In this document: positions 55,948 through 61,706 of the stretch, in pieces
How positions within the stretch are numbered: position 1 is the first letter of the stretch
Layout: every line of letters starts with the position of its first letter
IMG/VR virus record: IMGVR_UViG_3300025141_013347
Location: 1-61,706 of that record
Reading direction: 5' to 3' (one strand)
Source: a virus
Length of the DNA stretch: 61,706 bases
Position numbers and translations under genes: made by a program
Notes under the pieces: model-generated
Databases searched by the model: none
Told to the model about the DNA's origin: nothing
The model's input: only the letters and a program-made list of their open reading frames with translations

Positions 55948-57184
55948 AATATTAGAAAATATAAAAAATACACCATCAACTAATGAAAAAAAGAATATTC
56001 TTGAGCAACACACATCAAACATGTTGCTTCAGAAGGCATTAAGCTATGGACTCAATCCATTCACACCATTTAATGTGATCAAAGTACCAAAGGTAACCGA
56101 ACGTGTTCTATGTCATGATGATGAAAATAATAGGTGGGAAGCATTCTTTGAGGTTGCGGATGCATGCCATTTAAGAGAAGTCACCGGTAAATCAGCAATT
56201 GCTGCCCTGTATGGAATACTGGCCGCTGTGCCTCATGACGAAGAGATATGGATGCGAAGAATTCTTAAAAAGCATCTAGCAATTGGAGCATCCGTAAAAA
56301 CTGTCAATAAGGTTTTTGCAAACCTAATACCCACATTTGATATTTCATTGGCACAAAAATTTGAAGAGAAACGTATCGCTGGAAAGAGTGCTGTGGGTGT
56401 TGAGCCAAAGCTTGATGGTATTAGATGCTTTGCTATTGTTGAAAAAGGAACGTCACTTCTTTATGCACGATCCGGAAAATTGATCAGTAATTTTGATGAT
56501 ACAATTGGCAGAGAATTATTATTGTTGGGTGACGGTTGTTATGATGGGGAGATAATGGGTAAAGATTTTATAACCCTAATGCGGCAGGCATATAGAAAAG
56601 AATCAATTGATGTGTCCGACACATATTTTGCCATGTTTGATTTTTTACCTATTCATGAATGGACGGCGCGCCGGTCTGTAATGAGCTGTGCAGATAGGTA
56701 TGCCACGCTTGATGATAAAGTTCAGCTGCATAAACCCAACGAGCGTTACGTAAGACTAGTGCCACGACACATTACTAGCATTGACTATCAAGAGATTAAG
56801 GGGTTGCATGACGAGTTTGTCATGTCTGGAATGGAAGGCGCGATGATTAAAGATCTAGATGCACCATATAAATTTGGCAGGGGATATGAAGTAATGAAGC
56901 TTAAGGCATTTCATGACACTGACCTTAAGATTGAAGGACTCTTAGAGGGCACAGGAAAGCATTCAGGAAAGCTTGGCTCTGTAGTTGTTGATTACCATGG
57001 GGTAAAGGTTAATATTGGTTCTGGGTTCTCTGATGAGCTAAGGAAACTAGTGTGGGAGCAACCACAAAATTTTGTGGGCAGAATGATTGAGGTGAGGTAT
57101 CAAGAAGTGACACCTGATGGGTCTCTTCGTTTTCCCACATTTGTTTGTTTTCGAAATGATAGAGAAGAAGGGTTAAGAGAATGA
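55934..57184 (+). CDS. ATP-dependent DNA ligase (T4 gp30-like)
   Basis: 416 residues. Motif I VEPKLDGIR with the adenylated lysine K159, motif III DGEIMG (YDGEIM), motif IV MEGAMIKD, motif V VMKLKAF, and a C-terminal OB domain. The N-terminal helical domain (1-140) resembles that of T4 ligase. It seals nicks in replication and repair. Its ATG is inside the last KOW gene. Confidence 0.93.
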   Translation: MKLYEILENIKNTPSTNEKKNILEQHTSNMLLQKALSYGLNPFTPFNVIKVPKVTERVLCHDDENNRWEAFFEVADACHLREVTGKSAIAALYGILAAVPHDEEIWMRRILKKHLAIGASVKTVNKVFANLIPTFDISLAQKFEEKRIAGKSAVGVEPKLDGIRCFAIVEKGTSLLYARSGKLISNFDDTIGRELLLLGDGCYDGEIMGKDFITLMRQAYRKESIDVSDTYFAMFDFLPIHEWTARRSVMSCADRYATLDDKVQLHKPNERYVRLVPRHITSIDYQEIKGLHDEFVMSGMEGAMIKDLDAPYKFGRGYEVMKLKAFHDTDLKIEGLLEGTGKHSGKLGSVVVDYHGVKVNIGSGFSDELRKLVWEQPQNFVGRMIEVRYQEVTPDGSLRFPTFVCFRNDREEGLRE

Positions 57185-57372
57185 AAAAGAAAGATCTATT
57201 AGTGAAGGTTTTTTCGTGGCGTCTAGTGTCACTAATTTCGATGCTACTCACGCTGTGGGTGTTGACCGGTGACCTTATCGAGTCAACATCTGTTACAATA
57301 ATTGTGCAGATCATTCAAACCATGGTCCATGGATCATTTGAGTACATATGGGACAAATATAAAAAAACATAA
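57181..57372 (+). CDS. DUF2061-like membrane protein, 63 aa
   Basis: KKKDLLVKVFSWRLVSLISM is the family start (K-x-x-S-W-R), then two helices and WDKYKK at the end. Overlaps the ligase by 4 bases. Function unknown. Confidence 0.65.
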   Translation: MKKKDLLVKVFSWRLVSLISMLLTLWVLTGDLIESTSVTIIVQIIQTMVHGSFEYIWDKYKKT

Positions 57373-57385
57373 ACATGTATAATTT

Positions 57386-57415
57386 CGTGCAAAATATCCG
57401 GCGGCGTGGTATAAT
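57386..57415 (+). promoter_or_regulatory. phage promoter, GTGCAA-17-TATAAT class
   Basis: TTCGTGCAA (57386-57392), 17 bases, GGTATAAT (57410-57415), before the second block of array genes. GGGGATACCCCC in the leader could form a hairpin. Confidence 0.8.
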
Positions 57416-57457
57416 ATAAATGTTGGTTGGGGATACCCCCTGAAATAGGAGCTGACA

Positions 57458-57631
57458 TTGTTTAAGGTTGGAGATCGAGTTAAGGCACTTACCCCCGACG
57501 GCTATCACGCCGGTGTGGTGGTTCGTGTACTCCCTGATTGGTATTGGTCAGTGTGTCAGTATGTGGTTGAGTTCGTTGAACTCGGCCGGCACGAGTTTCC
57601 TGTCGACTCCGGACTTAAGGCGGATATCTAA
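57458..57631 (+). CDS. KOW array gene 11, 57 aa
   Basis: TTG start after AATAGGAGCTGACA (MFKVGDRVKALTPDG). GVVVRVLPDWYWSVC then strands. Ends with TAATG into the next gene. Confidence 0.68.
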   Translation: MFKVGDRVKALTPDGYHAGVVVRVLPDWYWSVCQYVVEFVELGRHEFPVDSGLKADI

Positions 57632-57978
57632 TGGGCTACGGTTATCGTAATATGAGCGCGGACGAGCTGAAGGGCTTCACCATGGAGATCAACTTCGACG
57701 ATGTGGGTTGCAATCTCACGCTGTTTGCCGGGGATGCCTGGCACTACACCAAGTACAAGATCACCTACGAGGAGCTCAGTAAGTGGCAACTCTCGGGTAA
57801 ATACACGGAGGAGCTTGCATGGTCCCGATCGGAGTTTGTCCGCCAGTTCCTCGAGGACCCCAAACGCGCCGACAGTATGCCTCACAGCGGCGTCCGCGAG
57901 TGGATGAAGTCGGAAGACCAGGGACGCTACAAGCCGAATCCATTTTGTATCTTCCTCTCCAAGTGGCAGGTGTCCTAA
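57631..57978 (+). CDS. unknown protein inside the array, 115 aa
   Basis: MGYGYRNMSADELKGFTMEI; acidic alpha/beta. Starts in the TAATG of gene 11, ends in TAATG of gene 12. Higher GC than neighbours, maybe recent transfer. Confidence 0.6.
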   Translation: MGYGYRNMSADELKGFTMEINFDDVGCNLTLFAGDAWHYTKYKITYEELSKWQLSGKYTEELAWSRSEFVRQFLEDPKRADSMPHSGVREWMKSEDQGRYKPNPFCIFLSKWQVS

Positions 57979-58136
57979 TGAAAGTCGGTGATATAGTATT
58001 CCATTCCGCTGATAGGAGCGTGGGAATCATTATAGAGGTAATCGACCATATTGAGGTTCCACCGGTCGCCAAGATATTGTGGCAGGATGGCTTTATTGAT
58101 AAAGAGTGGATAGATGAGATTGAGATGGTTGCATGA
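57978..58136 (+). CDS. KOW array gene 12, 52 aa
   Basis: MKVGDIVFHSADRSVGIIIE; VAKILWQDGFIDKEWID. Four-base overlap with gene 13. Confidence 0.68.
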   Translation: MKVGDIVFHSADRSVGIIIEVIDHIEVPPVAKILWQDGFIDKEWIDEIEMVA

Positions 58137-58312
58137 AGATCGGTGATGTGGTAAAGCTCGAGGCGTCGATTCGCAAAAATGGACGTTATGCCGGGAAGAT
58201 TGCACTGATCATAGACACTGATCAGTGGGGGGGTTACGTGCTCAATGTTGATGGTGAAGTGAAAAAATTTCATACAACTCAAATTATGGGGATCATTAAT
58301 GAAACCCGGTGA
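58133..58312 (+). CDS. KOW array gene 13, 59 aa
   Basis: MKIGDVVKLEASIRKNGRY; ends IMGIINETR. Its last 14 bases encode MKPGD of gene 14. Confidence 0.68.
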   Translation: MKIGDVVKLEASIRKNGRYAGKIALIIDTDQWGGYVLNVDGEVKKFHTTQIMGIINETR

Positions 58313-58517
58313 CATGGTGAGACTCATCGGATCAATGTGGTCTTCATATGAACGTGAGGGTGAAGTAGGGCTTTTGCTGGAATCCAGTATAATGAATAAT
58401 CGCAGTGGATACCCAAACGCAGAGTTTTCACGGGTCTTCTGGGGTACCGATTCGCCACGTGGAAAAATTAGTATTTGTAAGACTTCACACTTGGAGGTAC
58501 TCAATGAAAATCGGTGA
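58299..58517 (+). CDS. KOW array gene 14, 72 aa
   Basis: MKPGDMVRLIGSMWSSY; FSRVFWGTDSPRG; ends HLEVLNENR with the junction into gene 15. Confidence 0.68.
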   Translation: MKPGDMVRLIGSMWSSYEREGEVGLLLESSIMNNRSGYPNAEFSRVFWGTDSPRGKISICKTSHLEVLNENR

Positions 58518-58668
58518 CTTGGTTAAGTTTCGTGGTAACCTTGGGATTGTTATTTGTATCGACCCTGAACAGATAGGCGACCCCCAAGAAGTGGAAGTTT
58601 CTTGGAGCGATGGTGATATTGGGAATATGGACTGTATTTTGTTGGAGGTCGCCAGTGAAAGTCGGTGA
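58504..58668 (+). CDS. KOW array gene 15, 54 aa
   Basis: MKIGDLVKFRGNLGIVICID; EVEVSWSDGDIG; ends LLEVASESR; 14-base junctions on both sides. Confidence 0.7.
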   Translation: MKIGDLVKFRGNLGIVICIDPEQIGDPQEVEVSWSDGDIGNMDCILLEVASESR

Positions 58669-58852
58669 TCTTGTTACTACATTGTCTAAAAATTTTCTTG
58701 GTGTTATTGTTGAGTCCCGTGTGACGCCTCGGCGAGCAGACCGAGGGAAAAATACACAATGTCATCTTATCTACTGGGCTCCGCGAGATTCAGTTAGCGT
58801 AGAGATAAATCCGGTATGGGTAATGGAACGAGATCTACTGAGGGCGTTATGA
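58655..58852 (+). CDS. KOW array gene 16, 65 aa
   Basis: GTG start (MKVGDLVTTLSKNFLGVIVE). The end ERDLLRAL lacks the ESR tail and overlaps the next ATG by 4 bases. Confidence 0.68.
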   Translation: MKVGDLVTTLSKNFLGVIVESRVTPRRADRGKNTQCHLIYWAPRDSVSVEINPVWVMERDLLRAL

Positions 58853-59070
58853 AAGTAGGTGATCTTGTTAGGGTAAAGAACCCTACATATCTTGTAACCG
58901 GTGATAATGAAGAACAGGCACGGGAGCTCTATCCATGGAAGTTCGAAGTAGGTGTTGTTATAGATGCCAGGCCGGCCGGTAAATCCTTCGATGGAAAAGA
59001 GGTATATGTGTGTTGGCCAAGTTCGCCACTGAGGACAATCCTAATCCGAGAGCTGGAGGTGATTGGATGA
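58849..59070 (+). CDS. KOW array gene 17, 73 aa
   Basis: MKVGDLVRVKNPTYLVTGD; FEVGVVIDARPAG; ends RELEVIG. Four-base overlap downstream. Confidence 0.68.
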   Translation: MKVGDLVRVKNPTYLVTGDNEEQARELYPWKFEVGVVIDARPAGKSFDGKEVYVCWPSSPLRTILIRELEVIG

Positions 59071-59252
59071 TAAAAGTCGGTGATCTGATCAGCCTGCCAT
59101 ATGAACAGGGATACGCAATTGCTATGAAGGTTGTTAGGCACAGTCAGGATCCGAGCATGCCCACCGGTGATACTGCCGTCATGATCATGGGAGAGTGGGG
59201 CGAGGACTGGTGGGATGCAGATTGTTGTGAGGTACTAAGTGAAAGTAGGTAG
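59067..59252 (+). CDS. KOW array gene 18, 61 aa
   Basis: MIKVGDLISLPYEQGYAIAM; ends CEVLSESR with TAG as stop. The 14-base junction GTGAAAGTAGGTAG also starts gene 19. Confidence 0.68.
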   Translation: MIKVGDLISLPYEQGYAIAMKVVRHSQDPSMPTGDTAVMIMGEWGEDWWDADCCEVLSESR

Positions 59253-59418
59253 CATGGTACTTCCGGATTTTCCGACTAACCGTAAAGATTGGCGCGCCGA
59301 CTGGCCCGATGGGTCTCCTGGAATCGTGCTTGAAGAACATGAGTTCAACGTATACACAATTATGGCAGGAACGTGGGTTGAAGAGGTCAACATTGAATAT
59401 CTCGTGGAGATTGTATGA
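59239..59418 (+). CDS. KOW array gene 19, 59 aa
   Basis: GTG start (MKVGSMVLPDFPTNRKD). GSPGIVLEEHEFNVYTIMAG. ATGA overlap with a lipoprotein gene. Confidence 0.65.
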   Translation: MKVGSMVLPDFPTNRKDWRADWPDGSPGIVLEEHEFNVYTIMAGTWVEEVNIEYLVEIV

Positions 59419-59621
59419 ATACTAAGATTAAAGTATTTGTACTAGCATCTATTCTTTCATCTTTATCCGGATGTCATAGTATTCGCTACCCTGCAATCGG
59501 TGCTAGCAGCAAATACACAGTCCGGCCAGCAAACTGGCGCGGGCAAAGATGCATATTGACCCTAGATACACATACAGGGAAAAAAATATATGTATGTGGA
59601 CCTGATCGGTTTCGGAGATGA
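59415..59621 (+). CDS. small lipoprotein, 68 aa
   Basis: Signal (KVFVLASILSSLSGC) with lipobox LSGC. Mature part basic, with paired cysteines (CILTLDTHTGKKIYVC). A cassette inside the array. The 30 bases after it contain a decayed KOW junction. Confidence 0.65.
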   Translation: MNTKIKVFVLASILSSLSGCHSIRYPAIGASSKYTVRPANWRGQRCILTLDTHTGKKIYVCGPDRFRR

Positions 59622-59623
59622 TC

Positions 59624-59638
59624 AGCGAAAGTTGGTGG
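59624..59638 (+). repeat. decayed copy of the KOW junction
   Basis: AGCGAAAGTTGGTGG differs from AGTGAAAGTCGGTGA at three positions and lies in an untranslated gap. It suggests that the lipoprotein cassette replaced or split a former KOW pair. Confidence 0.5.
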
Positions 59639-59651
59639 CTGGAAAATAACA

Positions 59652-59876
59652 ATGAAGAAGATTATACTACTAATTGGAATATTTTTTTGGCAAGGTTGTA
59701 GTGTAAAGCCTGAAAAGATCTGTGTGGATTTTGTTGGCTTGAATGAATGCAACGCAAGTAAAGAATGTATGCCATTACCTGCATGGAAACCCAGTGGCAC
59801 AGGAACTTATGATGGAATATTAACATGCATTAGAAAGCGTCCTTATGACATTAAAGACCTGTACCCGCCTAAATGA
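59652..59876 (+). CDS. small lipoprotein, 74 aa
   Basis: MKKIILLIGIFFWQGC has a lipobox-like WQGC. Four more cysteines in the mature part (ICVDFVGLNECNASKEC). Overlaps the next KOW gene by 4 bases. Confidence 0.6.
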   Translation: MKKIILLIGIFFWQGCSVKPEKICVDFVGLNECNASKECMPLPAWKPSGTGTYDGILTCIRKRPYDIKDLYPPK

Positions 59877-60061
59877 AAGTGGGTGACTTGGTAAGGGTAA
59901 GGCTCAAAGAATCACCTAAACGACTTCATATTGGAATTGTAGTAAGAACCCGGCCTAGGATGTATATGGTTGGAAATGCTGTAGAAGTTATGATTAACGG
60001 GGTGGTTAGAGTCGTAAAAGAAGAGCATATAGAAGTAATTAATAAAAAAGGAGTAAGTTAA
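59873..60061 (+). CDS. KOW array gene 20, 62 aa
   Basis: MKVGDLVRVRLKESPKRLHI; HIGIVVRTRPRMYMVG; ends IEVINKKGVS. Confidence 0.68.
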   Translation: MKVGDLVRVRLKESPKRLHIGIVVRTRPRMYMVGNAVEVMINGVVRVVKEEHIEVINKKGVS

Positions 60062-60250
60062 ATGAAAGTTCGTGATGTCCTTAAGGCTCTTAAGAGTATG
60101 AATCCGGATGATGATATTGTCCTTAAGCATCTGTATACTAGTCCGGAGGTTGTTATGACGAAGATAAGAGTGTATCCTATAGAGGGCAGGGTTATAATTG
60201 ATGGCTATGAGAAAGAGAAGCATGGGGCTCATAAAGAAAACCAAACGTGA
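60062..60250 (+). CDS. unknown protein, 62 aa
   Basis: MKVRDVLKALKSMNPDDDIV, a common phage-protein start, then strands and a charged tail. It starts directly after the previous stop. Not a KOW barrel. Confidence 0.55.
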   Translation: MKVRDVLKALKSMNPDDDIVLKHLYTSPEVVMTKIRVYPIEGRVIIDGYEKEKHGAHKENQT

Positions 60251-60470
60251 AGTTAACTTCACTAAAAACGAATCAGGTGATATTTTCTTATGCCGCCCTC
60301 CTGGATGGCTAGCAGGCTGGATGCGTCATTTATGGTTTACCCACCTAACAGGCATTAAGCCAAATATAGCTTCACCAAAATATTGGCAAGAGTTAAGCGA
60401 AAAGAATGGTGAGCTTAAGCTTATAGAATATGAGGATGGTTCATACGAGATTAGAGATGAAAGCCGGTGA
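60222..60470 (+). CDS. unknown protein with ESR junction, 82 aa
   Basis: Start uncertain (60222 used; TTG 60198 or ATG 60201 or 60207 also possible). FLCRPPGWLAGWMRHLWFTH is a Trp-rich segment. Ends YEIRDESR, with the 14-base overlap into gene 21. Confidence 0.5.
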   Translation: MGLIKKTKREVNFTKNESGDIFLCRPPGWLAGWMRHLWFTHLTGIKPNIASPKYWQELSEKNGELKLIEYEDGSYEIRDESR

Positions 60471-60651
60471 TTTAGTCATCAGGTGCGTAGCTGCTACTCA
60501 AACCCTCCGACCTGATCTCGGCATGGGACTAGTTGCAGATGATAATATCATAAGAAATCGTATCGGTATTATATGGTGTGAGGATAACGGGAGTGTTAGT
60601 TACGAACCGGTTAAATGGTTAAAGGTGGTTAGCAAAATTCCGCGAATATGA
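60457..60651 (+). CDS. KOW array gene 21, 64 aa
   Basis: MKAGDLVIRCVAATQTLRPD; MGLVADDNIIRNRIGIIWCE; the array's last gene, followed by a terminator. Confidence 0.68.
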   Translation: MKAGDLVIRCVAATQTLRPDLGMGLVADDNIIRNRIGIIWCEDNGSVSYEPVKWLKVVSKIPRI

Positions 60652-60671
60652 GACGTAGTACTAATAACTGT

Positions 60672-60698
60672 AAAGAGGGAGTGTATCTCTTTTTTTTT
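60672..60698 (+). terminator. intrinsic terminator closing the KOW array
   Basis: AAAGAG pairs with CTCTTT, followed by a long T-run. Confidence 0.7.
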
Positions 60699-60784
60699 AT
60701 ATATACACGCATGCTTTAAGTTAGGTATATTTTCATTTTCTATCAATAGTTATTAACGAGCCAAATAAGACGCGGGTGGACTAT

Positions 60785-61279
60785 ATGAAGCTTACAAGGA
60801 AGAAAATTCGAAAAATTATTCGAGAGGCCATTAGCTGGAAAAATCATGTTGATGGCCATCCCTTTCCAGGAACCATGGAAGAGCTGGCAGATATGCATGG
60901 CAAACCATGGGGCGGAGGTGAAGTTGTGGATCCGGATGGTTGGAGTGACAATGTTAATCTTGCAGGGAAATTTACACAGGGCAAAGCACCCTCTATCTTG
61001 ACAAAGAAAAAGAAAAAAGTTAGTGAGATTGCCAAGATCAAACACACAAAACAACGACTAAGAAGAATTGTTAGAGAAACCGTACAAAACAGTTCGCCCG
61101 ATATGGAAGCAGAAGCAAGAGACATACTACAGCACTATAGCATGATATCATATGATGCAGGTGAAATGTACGTTGATGATGTAATTGATCACTGGGTTAG
61201 TATAGGCAATCCAGAGCCAGGTCCAGAAGTTCGTGATGTAATCATTTCCATGAATTATGGTAGTGACATCTTAGGGTAG
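60785..61279 (+). CDS. tag-family protein with two tags, 164 aa
   Basis: N-terminus MKLTRKKIRKIIREA. A second tag, KHTKQRLRRIVRETV, lies at about residue 87. The first half is Gly/Pro/Asp-rich and short, the second acidic and helical. Like the genes at 15953 and 22540 it looks like two tag proteins joined. GTG 60776 is an alternative start. Confidence 0.7.
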   Translation: MKLTRKKIRKIIREAISWKNHVDGHPFPGTMEELADMHGKPWGGGEVVDPDGWSDNVNLAGKFTQGKAPSILTKKKKKVSEIAKIKHTKQRLRRIVRETVQNSSPDMEAEARDILQHYSMISYDAGEMYVDDVIDHWVSIGNPEPGPEVRDVIISMNYGSDILG

Positions 61280-61288
61280 GAAAATTAA

Positions 61289-61552
61289 ATGAAGATCACA
61301 AAAAGACAGCTAAGAAGAATCATCCGAGAAGCCATGGAGGAAGTCTCCATGTACGACCAAGGCAGAGAAGATTCATTCGCTGGTATCCGCCCACAGTTTC
61401 CTGATGAAGATTACATGATGGGTTACAACGAGGCACAGGCTGATGCCGGCCTTCCCGCTATGCAGGCACCAAGCGATAGTGGCAGAGGTAAGAAGCTTGA
61501 TCCAAGTAAACTCAAAGGCGCATTCGCCGGCAAACACTACAGAAGTAGATAA
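61289..61552 (+). CDS. tag-family protein, 87 aa
   Basis: Exact consensus N-terminus MKITKRQLRRIIREA. Then an acidic part (EEVSMYDQGREDSFAG) and a basic C-terminal end (KGAFAGKHYRSR). AGGAAAATTAA upstream. Confidence 0.72.
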   Translation: MKITKRQLRRIIREAMEEVSMYDQGREDSFAGIRPQFPDEDYMMGYNEAQADAGLPAMQAPSDSGRGKKLDPSKLKGAFAGKHYRSR

Positions 61553-61706
61553 ATGAAGATTACTAAACGACAACTTAGAAGAATCATCAAAGAAGAGATC
61601 GAAAAGGTAAAATACAGTGACTATGATAAGTGGGATAGTGATCCAAACCTAGATAAAATAGAGCAATTGCTTGGTACTGAACTAGACCTTAAAGGTTTTA
61701 AGTTTT
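61553..61706 (+). CDS. tag-family protein, partial at the window end
   Basis: MKITKRQLRRIIKEEIEKVK and then 31 further residues to the edge (DLDLKGFKF-like end). It begins immediately after the previous stop; the rest is outside the window. Confidence 0.7.
   Translation, partial: MKITKRQLRRIIKEEIEKVKYSDYDKWDSDPNLDKIEQLLGTELDLKGFKF

Overview
The window reads as part of the accessory region of a large tailed-phage genome, probably a marine or aquatic T4-like myovirus; it could instead be a large phage-plasmid. The evidence is gene texture. There are more than 120 mostly tiny genes, packed head to tail with 1-, 4- or 14-base overlaps and almost all on the + strand. Six tRNA genes, an endolysin, an ATP-dependent DNA ligase, Hsp20, DnaJ, a RadA-like ATPase and a GIY-YIG protein are mixed with host-like metabolic genes. 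No capsid, tail, terminase or polymerase gene is visible, so the phage assignment is an inference. -10 boxes, Shine-Dalgarno sites and lipoprotein signals all indicate a bacterial host. A MopE-like/VWA lipoprotein and a FlbD-like protein hint at a deltaproteobacterium- or Myxococcota-like host, but weakly.

Layout. 0-2 kb: tRNA-Val, -Leu, -Thr and -Arg with MgtC and a HAD phosphatase. 2-15 kb: metabolism and proteostasis (J-domain proteins, PEP carboxykinase, VOC protein, MT-A70 methylase, type II GAPDH, FKBP isomerase, cold-shock protein, TilS with its likely substrate tRNA-Ile2, IMPDH/GMPR), with a repeated terminator hairpin between the small genes at 11.7-13.2 kb. 15.9-24.5 kb: an operon in which nearly every protein begins with the same ~15-residue basic helix, consensus MKITKRQLRRIIREA. 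The family resumes at 60.8 kb and runs off the end. 24.5-30.9 kb: secreted serine protease, endolysin and candidate holin, nucleotidyltransferase, cysteine synthase. 30.8-36 kb: lysine 2,3-aminomutase and a zincin lipoprotein on the minus strand plus many small genes. 35.7-36.8 kb: about 1 kb without genes that looks like structured RNA and ends in a tRNA body whose anticodon loop is replaced by about 113 nt. 36.9-47.2 kb: MoxR-type AAA+ ATPase, tRNA-Lys, RadA-like ATPase, methyltransferase and a VWA/HExxH protein. 48-53 kb: large metal-binding-repeat/VWA lipoprotein, GIY-YIG, Hsp20. 53.7-60.6 kb: an array of about 21 small 'MKVGDLV' proteins, interrupted by DNA ligase and lipoproteins.

Three systems deserve attention. 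(1) The N-terminal tag ends in I-[RK]-E-[AE], which matches the T4 prohead-protease rule, so these proteins are candidates for head-packaged internal proteins. Three carry a second internal tag and look like fused two-part precursors. (2) In the MKVGDLV array, a 14-base junction (gtgaaagtcggtga) encodes the C-terminal ESR-stop of one gene and the N-terminal MKVGD of the next, while the upstream GAGGT that encodes part of the LEV residues is also the ribosome-binding site. The array looks like a modular cassette string. (3) Twelve promoters share an unusual -35 (CGTGCAA or close), an invariant 17-base spacer and usually an extended -10 (TGGTATAAT). They indicate one regulon, probably under a phage factor or a modified host polymerase, covering the MoxR/VWA pair, the RadA-like protein, the KOW array and the putative RNA.
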